A DNA stretch of 64,000 nucleotides from assembly GCA_052246725.1 (NCBI GenBank), contig JBQQCL010000006.1, one strand, 5' to 3'. The notes below the pieces were generated by a model. That model was not told the origin of the DNA. It saw nothing but the letters and a program-made list of their open reading frames with translations, and ran no database searches. The translations under genes and the position numbers were made by a program. How positions within the stretch are numbered: the first letter of the stretch is position 1; every line of letters starts with the position of its first letter. This document shows, piece by piece, positions 15,925 to 24,827 of the stretch. This DNA is from Pseudalkalibacillus sp052246725 (lineage in GTDB: Bacteria > Bacillota > Bacilli > Bacillales > Fictibacillaceae).

Positions 15925-16380
15925 TTGAGCGATACTAGTATGGAAAGTAAAGAACTTGTTGAAAAAGTTTATGAACAACTTATTGAGGCATGGAACAATC
16001 GTGATGCTGAGCGAATGGCAAGTTTGTTTAGTGAAAATGGGGAGAGCATAGGATTTGATGGAAGCCATTCTAAAGGTCCTGAAGAAATTTTCTCCCACTT
16101 AAGTCCTGTTTTCAGGGATCATCCTACTGCACAATTTGTCAGTAAGGTAAAAGATATTCGTTTCTTGGGTGAAAGTGTGGCAATGTTAAGAGCCATAGCG
16201 GGTATGGTACCACCCGGTGGGTCGGATATTAAGCCAGAAGTTAATGCACATCACACTCTTATTGTTGTTCATGACAATCATAAGTGGCATATAGAATTAT
16301 TTCAAAATACTCCAGCACAATTTCATGGAAGACCTGAATTAGTAGAACAAATGACAGATGAACTACGAGCACAGCTATAG
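15925..16380 (+). CDS. SgcJ/EcaC-type NTF2-like protein
   Basis: A 151-residue SnoaL/NTF2-fold protein of the SgcJ/EcaC family: EKVYEQLIEAWNNRDAERMASLFSENG in the first helices, then strands ending HHTLIVVHDNHKWHIELFQNTPAQF. A cone-shaped ligand pocket is expected; no enzyme activity can be deduced. The start is TTG at 15925 with AGAGGGGG about 9 nt upstream. It follows the DinB gene by 38 bp and is probably co-transcribed. Confidence 0.8.
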   Translation: MSDTSMESKELVEKVYEQLIEAWNNRDAERMASLFSENGESIGFDGSHSKGPEEIFSHLSPVFRDHPTAQFVSKVKDIRFLGESVAMLRAIAGMVPPGGSDIKPEVNAHHTLIVVHDNHKWHIELFQNTPAQFHGRPELVEQMTDELRAQL

Positions 16381-16501
16381 AATAGTTGTGCGCCCCAACC
16401 AGAACAATGAGGTTGCCGACCTTGTATTTGAAAGGTAGGGTATGCCCATAATCGTCGAGGTAGGTAGGAAAGCATTAAGCAAAAGAGAATAAAAGACCAA
16501 G

Positions 16502-16530
16502 GCAGCTCCATATTAGGGGCTGCTTTCTTT
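16502..16530 (+). terminator. terminator
   Basis: gcagctcc / ggggctgc, an 8-bp stem with loop ATATTA, followed by TTTCTTT. Confidence 0.65.
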
Positions 16531-16557
16531 AAGAAGAGAAAGATGAAATTTGGCTAG

Positions 16558-16590
16558 ACCACAGCATGCATACCACTGTGGTAGTTTTTG
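16558..16590 (+). terminator. second hairpin with T-run
   Basis: accacag / ctgtggt around an 11-nt loop, followed by AGTTTTTG. It follows the terminator at 16502 in tandem. Confidence 0.5.
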
Positions 16591-16599
16591 TTATGGAAA

Positions 16600-16770
16600 C
16601 AAATATTTTTGAGGCGCATTTTTTTGGAGTGTATCCTGCGGGGCTTTATTGGGACAGGAGGAGAAGAAAAGAATGGTGACCTGTCCATAAACCGGCGTTA
16701 TTGGGACCAGGGAAGAAGCAAAAACTGTAAACTTGTCTCGTACCAGGTTACTATTAAACTAGGTTATTAT
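16600..16770 (+). repeat. gene-poor stretch with a degenerate short repeat
   Basis: TTATTGGGAC(C)AGG occurs directly twice (16646-16658 and 16698-16711), with a reverse-related CCTGTCCATAA at 16680-16690 and CTCGTACCAGGTTACTATTAA nearer 16740. This looks like a decayed copy of a paired intergenic repeat similar in design to family B below, but with a different sequence. A 61-codon frame here is judged spurious. Confidence 0.35.
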
Positions 16771-16859
16771 TGATAAATGGAATAGGACTTTTCTTTTTAA
16801 AAAGGAAAGGGATCGACTGAGAAGTTGACACATAAAAAATCCACAGGTAGCTATCATAC

Positions 16860-16903
16860 GGACCATGTTAGAGGCAGGCAATCTAATATGGTCTTTTTTT
16901 CGT
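16860..16903 (+). terminator. terminator upstream of the PTS regulator
   Basis: gaccat-ttag / ctaa-atggtc (one bulge on each side) runs into TTTTTTT. It isolates the next gene from upstream transcription. Confidence 0.65.
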
Positions 16904-16961
16904 ACAAACAGAGTATATTTTTGCAAACTTTGAATTTACAACATTTACACATTGAAAACCC

Positions 16962-16990
16962 TTACAACAGCTTGGTATAAGCGTTACTAT
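16962..16990 (+). promoter_or_regulatory. promoter with overlapping cre-like site for the PRD regulator
   Basis: TTACAA and TACTAT are 17 bp apart. TATAAGCGTTACTA (16976-16989) matches the CcpA cre consensus TGWAARCGYTWNCW at 12 of 14 positions and overlaps the -10, the position expected for catabolite repression. Confidence 0.55.
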
Positions 16991-17065
16991 AGAAACAAAT
17001 GATGGCCATCGGAATAACTGGAGTATAATTTTGCAAAGAGAGATTCAGAGATAAGGGGGATCCCC

Positions 17066-19174
17066 ATGGTATTGGATAGAAGGCGTGCACACTTGTTATC
17101 CATCATTCAACAATCGAATAGTCCCATTCCGACAAAAGAATTGGTCAAAAAGATGGGGGTTTCACAACGCACCATCTATTATGACCTGCATCAGATCAAC
17201 CACTGGTTGGAAGAACAACACTTGGAACCGATCGAAAATATCAGAGGAAAAGGTCTATACTTGCCGGGTAATACACGGACTAAGGTGGATCAGGTCCATC
17301 ATCAAGAGGGATATGTTGGCTGGCACTATCAATTGTCCAAACAAGAGCGTGAATTGCTGATCAAAGCTACGATTCTATTAGAAGAACAAGATGCGTCTAT
17401 GGATCGTTTCATGGCACTTACAGGTATGAGCCGGGGAACGGTCGCTGAGACACTCAAGTCGATCAAGGAGGAACTCGCTCGGAACGATCTTGGGCTCCAG
17501 TACAAACCTGGATACGGTTATGTATTGGATGGACCAGAAGATCGCAAAAGACGGATGCTGTCAGACGTATTGTCCACAGTCCTTTCACATAAAGAACTGG
17601 TTAATGTACGCAATGAAATCCTGCGGATGATCCAGCTGGGCGATGAAGGAAAGGATCAAGGAAAGAAAGAATCCGTCAAAACGCTGCTTTATGAAGCGGA
17701 AAAAGAACTAGGATTGACCCTTACGGATGAGATGGTCGAGATCTTATCCCTCAAAATATTCATCATGTTGAAACGGATCCATCTACGGCAATTTGTCGCT
17801 GTCGACCCGGAAGAGAAGAGGGTGCTCCAACAGACGGAGGCTTACCAGGCCGCATTGCATATCACGAAAAAGCTTGAGGAAATGCGGGAGGTCGAGATTC
17901 CAGATGATGAAGTTTGTTTCATAACGATGAACCTCCTTGGGTCGAAAGTGCATCATGATGATTTCAGTCGTTATGCTGAAAGTGAACTGATCGGTCTCCA
18001 ACAGGTTGTCAGCAGGATGATTTCCGACTTCCAGACGTATGCGTGTGTCATTTTTGATGACCGTAGAGGACTTGAAAAGAATCTCATCTCCCATATAAAA
18101 CCGACCTATTACCGATTGAAGTACGGAGTGAAGATCGGAAACGAATTATCTGAAAGCATCCAGGAGAACTATAAGGACCTGTTCCATTTGACAAAAAGGG
18201 TGATGCTTCACCTCGAGTATTATGTCGGCCAACCGATTCCTGATGAGGAAGTCGCCTATATCACTTTACACTTTGGCGGTTGGCTATCGAAAGAAAAGAA
18301 GCAGGTCGAGACAAAATTTAAAGCAATCATCGTATGTGAAAATGGAATCGGTACATCCAATATGTTGAAGGCGCAATTAGAAAACCTGATTACAGGACTA
18401 GAGGTGATCGAAACGCTTTCTATGAGGGAGTTCCGGAAGAAGGATTACAACGTGGATGTGATTTTCTCCACGAATTTCATCAAGCCGAAGGGAATTCCAG
18501 TCATCCATGTACCGGCCATCTTATCCACCTCGGAAAAAGAATACGTGTTCCATCGGATGAATGAGCTTTTCGGACAAGAGTCGAGACGAAAGGAATTGCC
18601 AGATCAGGTGTTGGAAATTGTGGAACGGTATGCAACCGTCTATGGAAGAGAGGAATTGAAAAGGAAATTATCGGAGTTGTTGAAAGCAAAGTCACCACAC
18701 ACAAAGGAGCTACGGAAACCTATGCTCAATGAATTATTGACAGAGAAAACGATCCAGTTGAAAGGCAGAGCTGCTGATTGGGAGGAATCGATCCGAGTCG
18801 CGGCAAAACCCCTCATCGAATTGGAGTCGATCCGGGCAGATTACGTGGAAGCGATGATCGAAAATGTAAAGGAGCTTGGACCTTACATTGTCATCGCTCC
18901 GAGAATCGCGATTCCTCACGCACGTCCCGAGGCAGGCGTGGAACGGCTGGGGATGAGCCTGTTGCGATTGAAGGAACCGGTCTATTTCTCTTCACAATCG
19001 AAGCATCAGGCGCAATTGATCATCGTGCTTGCTGCGATCGACAACCAGACGCATCTGAAAGCGCTGGCTCAATTGACAGAGCTTTTATCAAATGAAGAAA
19101 ACGTGGAACGATTGATTTCAGCGGAAGACAGCACCACCATGATGGAATTGATCGATCGACATGTCAATGCTTAA
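17066..19174 (+). CDS. PRD-containing PTS transcriptional activator (BglG/MtlR type)
   Basis: A 702-residue regulator. In order: N-terminal HTH (residues 1-65, TKELVKKMGVSQRTIYYDL), a second HTH (~95-150), PRD1 (~180-285), PRD2 (~300-405, with VMLHLEYYVGQPIPDEEVAYITLHFGG), an EIIB-like domain (~412-500, VCENGIGTSNML with the phosphorylatable Cys) and an EIIA domain (~555-700, with the His in AIPHARPEAG). HPr and EII phosphorylation at these sites would report sugar availability and energy state. It lies upstream of EIIA, EIIB and EIIC genes and probably activates them. GGGGGATCCCC precedes the ATG. Confidence 0.9.
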   Translation: MVLDRRRAHLLSIIQQSNSPIPTKELVKKMGVSQRTIYYDLHQINHWLEEQHLEPIENIRGKGLYLPGNTRTKVDQVHHQEGYVGWHYQLSKQERELLIKATILLEEQDASMDRFMALTGMSRGTVAETLKSIKEELARNDLGLQYKPGYGYVLDGPEDRKRRMLSDVLSTVLSHKELVNVRNEILRMIQLGDEGKDQGKKESVKTLLYEAEKELGLTLTDEMVEILSLKIFIMLKRIHLRQFVAVDPEEKRVLQQTEAYQAALHITKKLEEMREVEIPDDEVCFITMNLLGSKVHHDDFSRYAESELIGLQQVVSRMISDFQTYACVIFDDRRGLEKNLISHIKPTYYRLKYGVKIGNELSESIQENYKDLFHLTKRVMLHLEYYVGQPIPDEEVAYITLHFGGWLSKEKKQVETKFKAIIVCENGIGTSNMLKAQLENLITGLEVIETLSMREFRKKDYNVDVIFSTNFIKPKGIPVIHVPAILSTSEKEYVFHRMNELFGQESRRKELPDQVLEIVERYATVYGREELKRKLSELLKAKSPHTKELRKPMLNELLTEKTIQLKGRAADWEESIRVAAKPLIELESIRADYVEAMIENVKELGPYIVIAPRIAIPHARPEAGVERLGMSLLRLKEPVYFSSQSKHQAQLIIVLAAIDNQTHLKALAQLTELLSNEENVERLISAEDSTTMMELIDRHVNA

Positions 19175-19203
19175 GGCGATTGCGGCATTTAATCGCTTTT
19201 CCA
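19173..19203 (+). terminator. hairpin after the regulator gene
   Basis: gcgatt / aatcgc with a 9-nt loop and a TTTT tail begins at the regulator stop; a weak terminator or attenuator. Confidence 0.45.
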
Positions 19204-19206
19204 CCT

Positions 19207-19222
19207 TTCCAACAAGTTGGAA
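19207..19222 (+). promoter_or_regulatory. palindrome upstream of the PTS genes
   Basis: TTCCAAC-AA-GTTGGAA is a perfect 7-bp inverted repeat just upstream of the EIIA gene. It is a candidate activator site for the PRD regulator. Confidence 0.5.
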
Positions 19223-19270
19223 CGACATTTTAATTAACTTGACCCTACGCCTATGGAAGAGGGAATGAGA

Positions 19271-19714
19271 ATGAGATTTTTAGATGAAAGAGTAGTACGA
19301 CTGGATGTCGATATTTCCAGTCCTGAAGAAGCAATAAAACAAGCGGGATATTTATTAGTTGAGGCTGATATAGCTGAAGAGCGTTATGTAAAAGCAATGA
19401 TGGACTCGTACAAGAAGAATGGACCATATTTTGTCCTCGCTCCGAATATTGCATTGCCTCATGCTAGACCAGAAGATGGTGCGAAGGAATCGGCTGTATC
19501 ATTGATCCGATTAAAAAAGCCGATCAGTTTCGGACATGCTTCGAACGATCCTGTACAACTCGTATTTGCGTTAAGTGCGACTTCGAGCGATCAACATTTG
19601 ATTGTATTGCAAAAATTGATGAAACTTCTAGGGAATCCCGATAATGTTTCAAGCTTAATAAGGTTAAATAGTAAAAAAGATTTACAAAGTTTACTAGGAG
19701 GTATCGTGTTATGA
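19271..19714 (+). CDS. PTS EIIA component (ascorbate/fructose type, UlaC-like)
   Basis: A 147-residue EIIA of the PTS EIIA-2 family, with the phosphorylated His64 in ALPHARPEDG. It receives phosphate from HPr and passes it to EIIB. The ATG at 19271 has GAGGGA 7 nt upstream; in-frame ATGs at 19253 and 19265 are less well placed. It resembles the EIIA domain at the end of the regulator upstream. The stop overlaps the EIIB start by 4 nt. Confidence 0.88.
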   Translation: MRFLDERVVRLDVDISSPEEAIKQAGYLLVEADIAEERYVKAMMDSYKKNGPYFVLAPNIALPHARPEDGAKESAVSLIRLKKPISFGHASNDPVQLVFALSATSSDQHLIVLQKLMKLLGNPDNVSSLIRLNSKKDLQSLLGGIVL

Positions 19715-19977
19715 AGTTTTTATGTGTTTGTGGTTTAGGACAAGGGACGAGTTTGATTTTAAGAATGAATGTCGAAACAGTCTTAGGACAGATGGGTATT
19801 CAAGCTGATGTTGAAAATACTGATGTATCCAGTGCATCAAGTGAAAGTGCTGATTTCATCATTACAAGTAATGAACTTGCCCAATCGTTGGAAGGACATC
19901 CTGCAAAGGTCATAATCGTCAACAACTTTTTTGATTCAGATGAAATAAAATCAGCCCTTGAAAACCATGTCCGTTGA
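19711..19977 (+). CDS. PTS EIIB component (UlaB-like)
   Basis: An 88-residue EIIB with the N-terminal phosphocysteine motif VCGLGQGTSLIL (Cys7) and the P-loop typical of the lactose/ascorbate EIIB group. It carries phosphate from EIIA to the incoming sugar. TAGGAGG sits before the ATG, which overlaps the EIIA stop (ATGA). Confidence 0.88.
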   Translation: MKFLCVCGLGQGTSLILRMNVETVLGQMGIQADVENTDVSSASSESADFIITSNELAQSLEGHPAKVIIVNNFFDSDEIKSALENHVR

Positions 19978-20000
19978 CCATCTATTAAGGAGGGTAAATC

Positions 20001-21296
20001 ATGGAAGCGATTAAGTGGATTGCTACCAATGTCTTCGGTACACCTGCAATAATGTTGGGATTCATTGTATTACTAGGTTTATTATTACAAAAGAAGAATA
20101 TTAGTCAGATCTTCAGTGGAACATTCAAGGCTATCATTGGATTTTTGATAATTGGTGCTGGTTCAGCTGTCATTATTGAAGCGTTGAATGTATTCCAGCC
20201 AATGTGGAAAGAAGTTTTCAACTTAAAAACCGAAGATTTAGGCGACTTTCTCGGTCAGGAGAAATTCACTGCTAAGTTTGGAAGTGCTGTAACGTTAGCC
20301 ATGTTCTTAGGGTTTCTTATAAATGTGTTACTTGCACGGTTCACCCGATTTAAATTCATCTATTTGACAGGTCATATGATGTTTTGGACAACAACGATAT
20401 TTGCAGGGATCATAGTCGATTCAGTTGGTGATGTACCATTTGGTAAATTAGTCGCCTTCCTGGCGATTTTCATGGGTCTATACTGGACACTTCAACCTGC
20501 GATCACCCAGCCCTTCATGCGTAAAATCATGGGGAATGACAACATCGCTTTAGGGCACACCTCAGCTTCCGTTGCGCTGCTTGCGGCTTTAGGAGGTAAG
20601 GTGTTAGGAAATAAAGACAATGATTCAGAGAAAATCAAGCTTCCAAAAGGTTTGGAGTTCCTGCGTGATTCGAATGTCATTACTGCATTGACGATGGGAA
20701 TTTTGTTTTTTGTTGGTGCTGCTATCCTTGCAGGCAAAGGGACTCCAGGCGCAGAAAAACTGATTGCTCAATCAGGAGATCAAGATTTTATCATCTATTC
20801 AATCATTCAATCCTTCACATTTGCTGGTGGTATTGCCATCGTATTGATGGGTGTAAAGATGTTCATTGGTGAAATCGTACCTGCATTCAATGGAATCGCC
20901 ACTAAGTTAGTTCCAGGTTCAAAGCCGGCCCTTGACTGTCCAGTCGTATTTACATTTGCTCCAAATGCTGTGATTTTAGGATTTTTGGGTGCTTTTGCTG
21001 GTTCATTACTTTGGTTGTTAGTTATAGGAAATACTGTTGCCTACATTTTCGTTCCAACCATGATCGTGTTATTTTTCCATGGAGCTACTGCAGGGGTTTT
21101 CGGTAACGCAACTGGAGGTGTGCGCGGGGCGGTACTCGGCGGGTTCATCACAGCTACTGTTGTAGCATGGGGTCAATATTTGATGGTCACCTTCTTTATT
21201 GGAAGTACCATTCCAGATACAGCAATGTGGGCAGCAGACTCTGACATGTTCATCCTGGGTCCAATCATTAAGTTCTTAGCGCAATTGTTGTTTTAA
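20001..21296 (+). CDS. PTS EIIC component (SgaT/UlaA family)
   Basis: A 431-residue permease with ~11 hydrophobic segments, starting with an FGTPAIMLGFIVLLGLLLQKK segment. Family hallmarks seen are IGFLIIGAGSAVI near residue 48, TGHMMFWTTTIFAG, GHTSASVALLAALGG and the C-terminal FFHGATAGVFGNATGG. UlaA proteins move L-ascorbate or related sugar acids while phosphorylating them. The accompanying enzymes differ from the ula set, so the substrate is probably another lactone-forming sugar. AAGGAGGG precedes the ATG. Confidence 0.9.
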   Translation: MEAIKWIATNVFGTPAIMLGFIVLLGLLLQKKNISQIFSGTFKAIIGFLIIGAGSAVIIEALNVFQPMWKEVFNLKTEDLGDFLGQEKFTAKFGSAVTLAMFLGFLINVLLARFTRFKFIYLTGHMMFWTTTIFAGIIVDSVGDVPFGKLVAFLAIFMGLYWTLQPAITQPFMRKIMGNDNIALGHTSASVALLAALGGKVLGNKDNDSEKIKLPKGLEFLRDSNVITALTMGILFFVGAAILAGKGTPGAEKLIAQSGDQDFIIYSIIQSFTFAGGIAIVLMGVKMFIGEIVPAFNGIATKLVPGSKPALDCPVVFTFAPNAVILGFLGAFAGSLLWLLVIGNTVAYIFVPTMIVLFFHGATAGVFGNATGGVRGAVLGGFITATVVAWGQYLMVTFFIGSTIPDTAMWAADSDMFILGPIIKFLAQLLF

Positions 21297-21302
21297 AGTA
21301 AG

Positions 21303-21355
21303 GGAGGGACTGCCCGTAAGAGAGTGTTAGACACTTATGGGACAGCCCTTTTTTA
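21303..21355 (+). terminator. terminator/attenuator between EIIC and the lactonase
   Basis: The outer stem agggactgccc / gggacagccct encloses an inner gagtgtt-agacact stem, followed by TTTTTTAAC. It lies inside the operon, so it probably lowers expression of the downstream genes relative to the transporter. Confidence 0.7.
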
Positions 21356-21379
21356 ACAAAAAATAGAGGAGGAAATGTC

Positions 21380-22372
21380 ATGAGTTTTATCCGGACATTA
21401 CGTGGGGATATCAAGCCAAAGAATTTAGGTTTTACTTATTCCCATGAGCATATTGTTTGTCGTCCTGCTTATTGGAAACAACGCGGGGAAGGTGACTTAT
21501 TGCTGGATGATAAGCAAAAATCAAAGAAAGACGTCGAGGATTTTAAAAGTCATGGCGGAAATTCGATCGTTGATGCCACAGCTGTAGATTATGGACGAGA
21601 TGTAAAGGCAGTCAAAGAAATCTCTGAAGAATTGGACATTCATATTGTCGGAACCGCAGGATTTAATAAAAGTTTCCTTTGGGATGCAGACATTAAAGAA
21701 GAGCTGAAACCGATAGTCGGAGATTATAAAACGTATACTGAGTGGATTGAAAACGCAACGATCGAAGAATTAACTGATTTTGTGGTCAAGGAAGTAGAAG
21801 AAGGGCTAGAGGGTACACCATTTAAAGCTGGTCAGGTGAAATTTGGAACAGGTTATAACCGTATAACTCCTTTAGAAGAAAAAACCCTACGGGCAGTGGC
21901 TCGGGCTCATCATGTTACGAAAGCGCCGATCCATTCCCATACAGAAGCTGGCACAATGGCATTGGAACAAATCGATTTTTTGAAATCTGAAGACATCAAT
22001 TTGAATTTTCTTAGTATCGGTCACATGGATCGAAATCCTGATCCCTATTATCATGAACAGATTGCAAGGACAGGGGCCTTTTTAAGTTTTGATGGAATTG
22101 CAAAAATCAAATACGCACCTGAGTCGACTAGAATCAATTGTATATTAGAACTGGTTAAAAAGGGCTATGAAGATCAAATCCTGGTTTCAGGCGATACAGC
22201 TCGTAAAACCTATTTCAAGCATTATGATTATGGATTAGGTTTTGAATATATCATTTCAAAGTGGGTGCCGCGTTTTATTGATGAAGCGAACAGATATGGT
22301 TTTGATGGAGAAACGTTGATACGAAAAATCTTTGTGGATAATCCTGCACGTTGCTTTACGTTCAAGACATAA
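21380..22372 (+). CDS. phosphotriesterase family protein, likely sugar-phosphate lactonase
   Basis: A 330-residue amidohydrolase-fold protein of COG1735 with every expected metal ligand: His22 and His24 (SHEH), Lys154 (carboxylated, GQVKFGTGY), His187 (IHSHTEAG), His215 (SIGHMDRN) and Asp272 (VSGDTARKTY). Characterised COG1735 members near PTS genes open phosphorylated sugar 1,4-lactones instead of phosphotriesters. Together with the UlaA-like permease this suggests hydrolysis of a phosphorylated lactone produced by the PTS, in the role of UlaG. GAGGAGG precedes the ATG. Confidence 0.88.
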   Translation: MSFIRTLRGDIKPKNLGFTYSHEHIVCRPAYWKQRGEGDLLLDDKQKSKKDVEDFKSHGGNSIVDATAVDYGRDVKAVKEISEELDIHIVGTAGFNKSFLWDADIKEELKPIVGDYKTYTEWIENATIEELTDFVVKEVEEGLEGTPFKAGQVKFGTGYNRITPLEEKTLRAVARAHHVTKAPIHSHTEAGTMALEQIDFLKSEDINLNFLSIGHMDRNPDPYYHEQIARTGAFLSFDGIAKIKYAPESTRINCILELVKKGYEDQILVSGDTARKTYFKHYDYGLGFEYIISKWVPRFIDEANRYGFDGETLIRKIFVDNPARCFTFKT

Positions 22373-22388
22373 TCATGAGGTGATTATT

Positions 22389-23114
22389 TTGCATTTTCAA
22401 CATGAGAATTCATTCGAAGTAAAAGAAAAAATTTCAAAAAAGAAAATAGCGATTCTACCAATCGGGGCAGTGGAGGCTCATGGTCCACATTTGCCATTAG
22501 GGACGGACAACTTTTTGGCAGAGAAGTTGAGTGAAAAGGTTGCTAAAAAGACGAATGCTTTTGTTTTGCCTACACTACCTTATGGACAAGTCTGGAGCTT
22601 GAAGAACTTCCCTGGGAGCATTAGTGTTTCGAATCAATCGTTGAGCAGCTTTCTGGTTGATATTGGAGAGAGTCTCTATCATCAAGGATTTGAAATTTTT
22701 GCGATGGTCAATGGTCACTTGGGTAATGCCGTAGCATTAAAGGATGCAGCTAGGATACTTTATGAAAATTACCCCGATTTGAAGGTTCTCTATTTATTTT
22801 ATCCAGGAATGAAAAAGCCGGTAGAAGAAGTGAGGGAAACTCCTTCTACTCACGGTACTTATTTTCATGCATGTGAGATTGAAACGTCCTTTATGCTTTA
22901 TTTGGCACCAGAGTTTGTAAATATGGGGCAAGCAATCTGTGACATTCCTGTCATCCCTATGAGTGCAGATGTGACCCCGACCCCTTGGGAGGAGTTTACC
23001 CAATCTGCAGTGCTCGGAGATGCGACACTGGCCACGAAAGATAAGGGCGAACATGTAATTGAAGTTGCCGTGGAAAATATGGTTAAGTTGATTCAAGAAA
23101 TAAGAAATTCTTAG
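22389..23114 (+). CDS. creatininase family metal-dependent amidohydrolase
   Basis: A 241-residue protein. IGAVEAHGPHLPLGTDN carries the Glu, His and Asp metal ligands; NGHLGN and THGTYFHACEIETS follow. Family members hydrolyse creatinine or open small cyclic amides, and related enzymes act on formamide or mycofactocin intermediates; the substrate here is unknown. The start is TTG at 22389, 4 nt after GAGGTGAT. It is 16 bp from the lactonase stop, so the two are co-translated. Confidence 0.85.
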   Translation: MHFQHENSFEVKEKISKKKIAILPIGAVEAHGPHLPLGTDNFLAEKLSEKVAKKTNAFVLPTLPYGQVWSLKNFPGSISVSNQSLSSFLVDIGESLYHQGFEIFAMVNGHLGNAVALKDAARILYENYPDLKVLYLFYPGMKKPVEEVRETPSTHGTYFHACEIETSFMLYLAPEFVNMGQAICDIPVIPMSADVTPTPWEEFTQSAVLGDATLATKDKGEHVIEVAVENMVKLIQEIRNS

Positions 23115-23212
23115 AAATGATCTCGAATAAATCACATTTATTGTGTGGTCAAAGGATAGGAACAACCATCCCAGGTAAAGTGAAAACGTAATGAAAGCAA
23201 TGGAGTGATAAT

Positions 23213-23959
23213 ATGTTGGAGGCTTATTTTCAAAAAGTTGAGCAGAAATTAAGAGTTCTATTTAATGAAGAACGAGAAAACTTAAATGAAGCTGCTGAAA
23301 AAGTCACAGAAGGTATTCAAAACGGAGGGATCATCCAATTATTCGGATGTGGGCATTCTCATATATTAACAGAGGAAGTGTTCTATCGCGCCGGAGGATT
23401 AGTCCCAATCAAACCGATTCTTCATGAACCGCTTATGATCCATGAAGGAGCACTTCGATCCTCACAATTAGAAAGAAAAAATGACTATGCTGATACTTTT
23501 TTGAAAGAACAGGATATACAGCCTAACGATGTGGTTTTTGTCATTTCAACCTCAGGTCGCAATCCAGTTCCAGTTGATGTAGCTTACTATGCGAAACAAA
23601 AAGGTGCTTACGTTATCGGAATCACCTCTATTGAGTATTCCCAAAGTCAACCTTCTCGCCATAAAAGTGGCAAGCATTTATATAACTCGGTTGATCTTGT
23701 GATCGATAATAAGTCAGTCAAAGGTGATGCGGTCCTAGAATATGATAAAGTTCCAGTTCCTTTTGCCCCAACCTCTACAGTGAGTGGTGCTGTAATACTG
23801 AATGCAATATTCGCCAAGACTATCAAATCGTTGGCAGACAAAAAGTTGGATCCTCCCATATTTTTAAGCGGGAACATTGAGGGGGCTGATGAGCATAACC
23901 GGAAATTAATTCAACATTATCAAAAACGAATTCCATTATTTTCGTTAAGTGCGGTGTAA
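23213..23959 (+). CDS. SIS domain protein (UPF0309 type)
   Basis: A 248-residue sugar isomerase-domain protein. IIQLFGCGHSHILTEEVFYRAGG binds the phosphosugar in this fold, with a second site FVISTSGRNPVPVDVAYYAKQKG. It likely isomerises or senses a phosphorylated keto- or amino-sugar in the same pathway as the PTS and lactonase. ATGGAGTGATA precedes the ATG; a 98-bp gap with a cre-like TGAAAACG may add separate control. Confidence 0.85.
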   Translation: MLEAYFQKVEQKLRVLFNEERENLNEAAEKVTEGIQNGGIIQLFGCGHSHILTEEVFYRAGGLVPIKPILHEPLMIHEGALRSSQLERKNDYADTFLKEQDIQPNDVVFVISTSGRNPVPVDVAYYAKQKGAYVIGITSIEYSQSQPSRHKSGKHLYNSVDLVIDNKSVKGDAVLEYDKVPVPFAPTSTVSGAVILNAIFAKTIKSLADKKLDPPIFLSGNIEGADEHNRKLIQHYQKRIPLFSLSAV

Positions 23960-24100
23960 ATTATCTAAATCCACTGGGCAAGAAGAAATTTTACTAAATT
24001 AATAAACAAAACAATCGGTGTAATTATTCATATGTTTAACACCTTTTTACGACGGGTAAAACATGCATGTAACCCAATTCCAACAGAAAGGATGAGCACT

Positions 24101-24268
24101 ATGGGACGTAAAGCTCAGTATCAGCCTATCCGAGGAGATGGGATCCAACTATCAGACGCGCAAGAAGTCCAATATGCGAAAGAATTTAAACAAGCGGACA
24201 TTGCTGGCGGTTATCGCAAACCTAAGGTAAAAGAAGCAAAACGTGAAAATCCTGATTTAAAACAATAA
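24101..24268 (+). CDS. YfhE-like small protein
   Basis: A 55-residue hydrophilic protein with GIQLSDAQEVQYAKEFKQADIAGGYRK, which resembles the YfhE family of small Bacillus proteins of unknown role. GAAAGGATG lies upstream of the ATG at 24101; an open frame continues upstream to 24032 without a signal. A compact terminator follows directly. Confidence 0.6.
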   Translation: MGRKAQYQPIRGDGIQLSDAQEVQYAKEFKQADIAGGYRKPKVKEAKRENPDLKQ

Positions 24269-24278
24269 TGATAATTTG

Positions 24279-24305
24279 AAGCAGCCTTTGCAAAGGCTGC
24301 TTTTA
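24279..24305 (+). terminator. terminator of the YfhE-like gene
   Basis: aagcagccttt-gc-aaaggctgctttt: perfect stem, minimal loop, terminal TTTT; usable on both strands, so it can also serve the convergent YmaF gene. Confidence 0.8.
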
Positions 24306-24317
24306 ATATGGGGTCTA

Positions 24318-24704
24318 TCATTCGGCACTCGTCCTGCCACTATAGGAATGTTCATGTGGTGGCATTCCATCTACCGTAGTCTCACCCTCAAACTCATGGA
24401 TATGCCCGCCTTCAGGAACGGGAATAGCCGGTCCGGTGACACCTATCATTTCATGTTGATGCCCATCATCAAAGGTTGTAATGGTATGAAACCGATGGGT
24501 ATGTTGTTCACCACTAGGAGCAGGCTCTGTTGTTCCTTCATATCCATGACGGTGTCCAACGTTAAAAGATGTCACGCCTTCAAACTCGTGAATATGGACA
24601 GATCTACCATCCCAGTGTGTTATATACAAAGTATGCGAATGTTCTGATCCGGAGTGATTTTCATCATCTTCATAAACAAACCCCGATACAGGTATCTTTC
24701 TCAA
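24318..24704 (-). CDS. YmaF family histidine-rich protein
   Basis: A 128-residue protein with His pairs about every 20 residues (HSHTLYITHW, VHIHEFEG, GHRHGYEG, HTHRFHTITT, GHQHEM, GHIHEFEG, PHEHSYSG). It matches the YmaF family of Bacillus. The regular HxH repeats suggest metal binding or a spore-coat role; neither is shown. GGGGGAAT precedes the ATG. Confidence 0.8.
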   Translation of the reverse strand: MRKIPVSGFVYEDDENHSGSEHSHTLYITHWDGRSVHIHEFEGVTSFNVGHRHGYEGTTEPAPSGEQHTHRFHTITTFDDGHQHEMIGVTGPAIPVPEGGHIHEFEGETTVDGMPPHEHSYSGRTSAE

Positions 24705-24827
24705 TGGTAATTCCCCCTATTGATCAATTGCACTAATTGTATGAAACAATCCGGATAAACTTTCCTTTAAATCTGAATAAGGTTATTATCTTAATCTTTC
24801 AGCTTACAACAAACCTGCTGCTACATA

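Noticed and set aside
15395..16380. DinB and SgcJ-like genes as part of the antibiotic cluster
   Set aside because: A terminator and ~180 bp with separate signals lie between; both families are common stand-alone genes.
16588..16773. 61-codon ORF before the PTS regulator
   Set aside because: Lies over degenerate repeats and a hairpin; no start signal.
23185..23200. cre site before the SIS gene
   Set aside because: TGAAAACGTAATGA matches only the first half of the consensus well.
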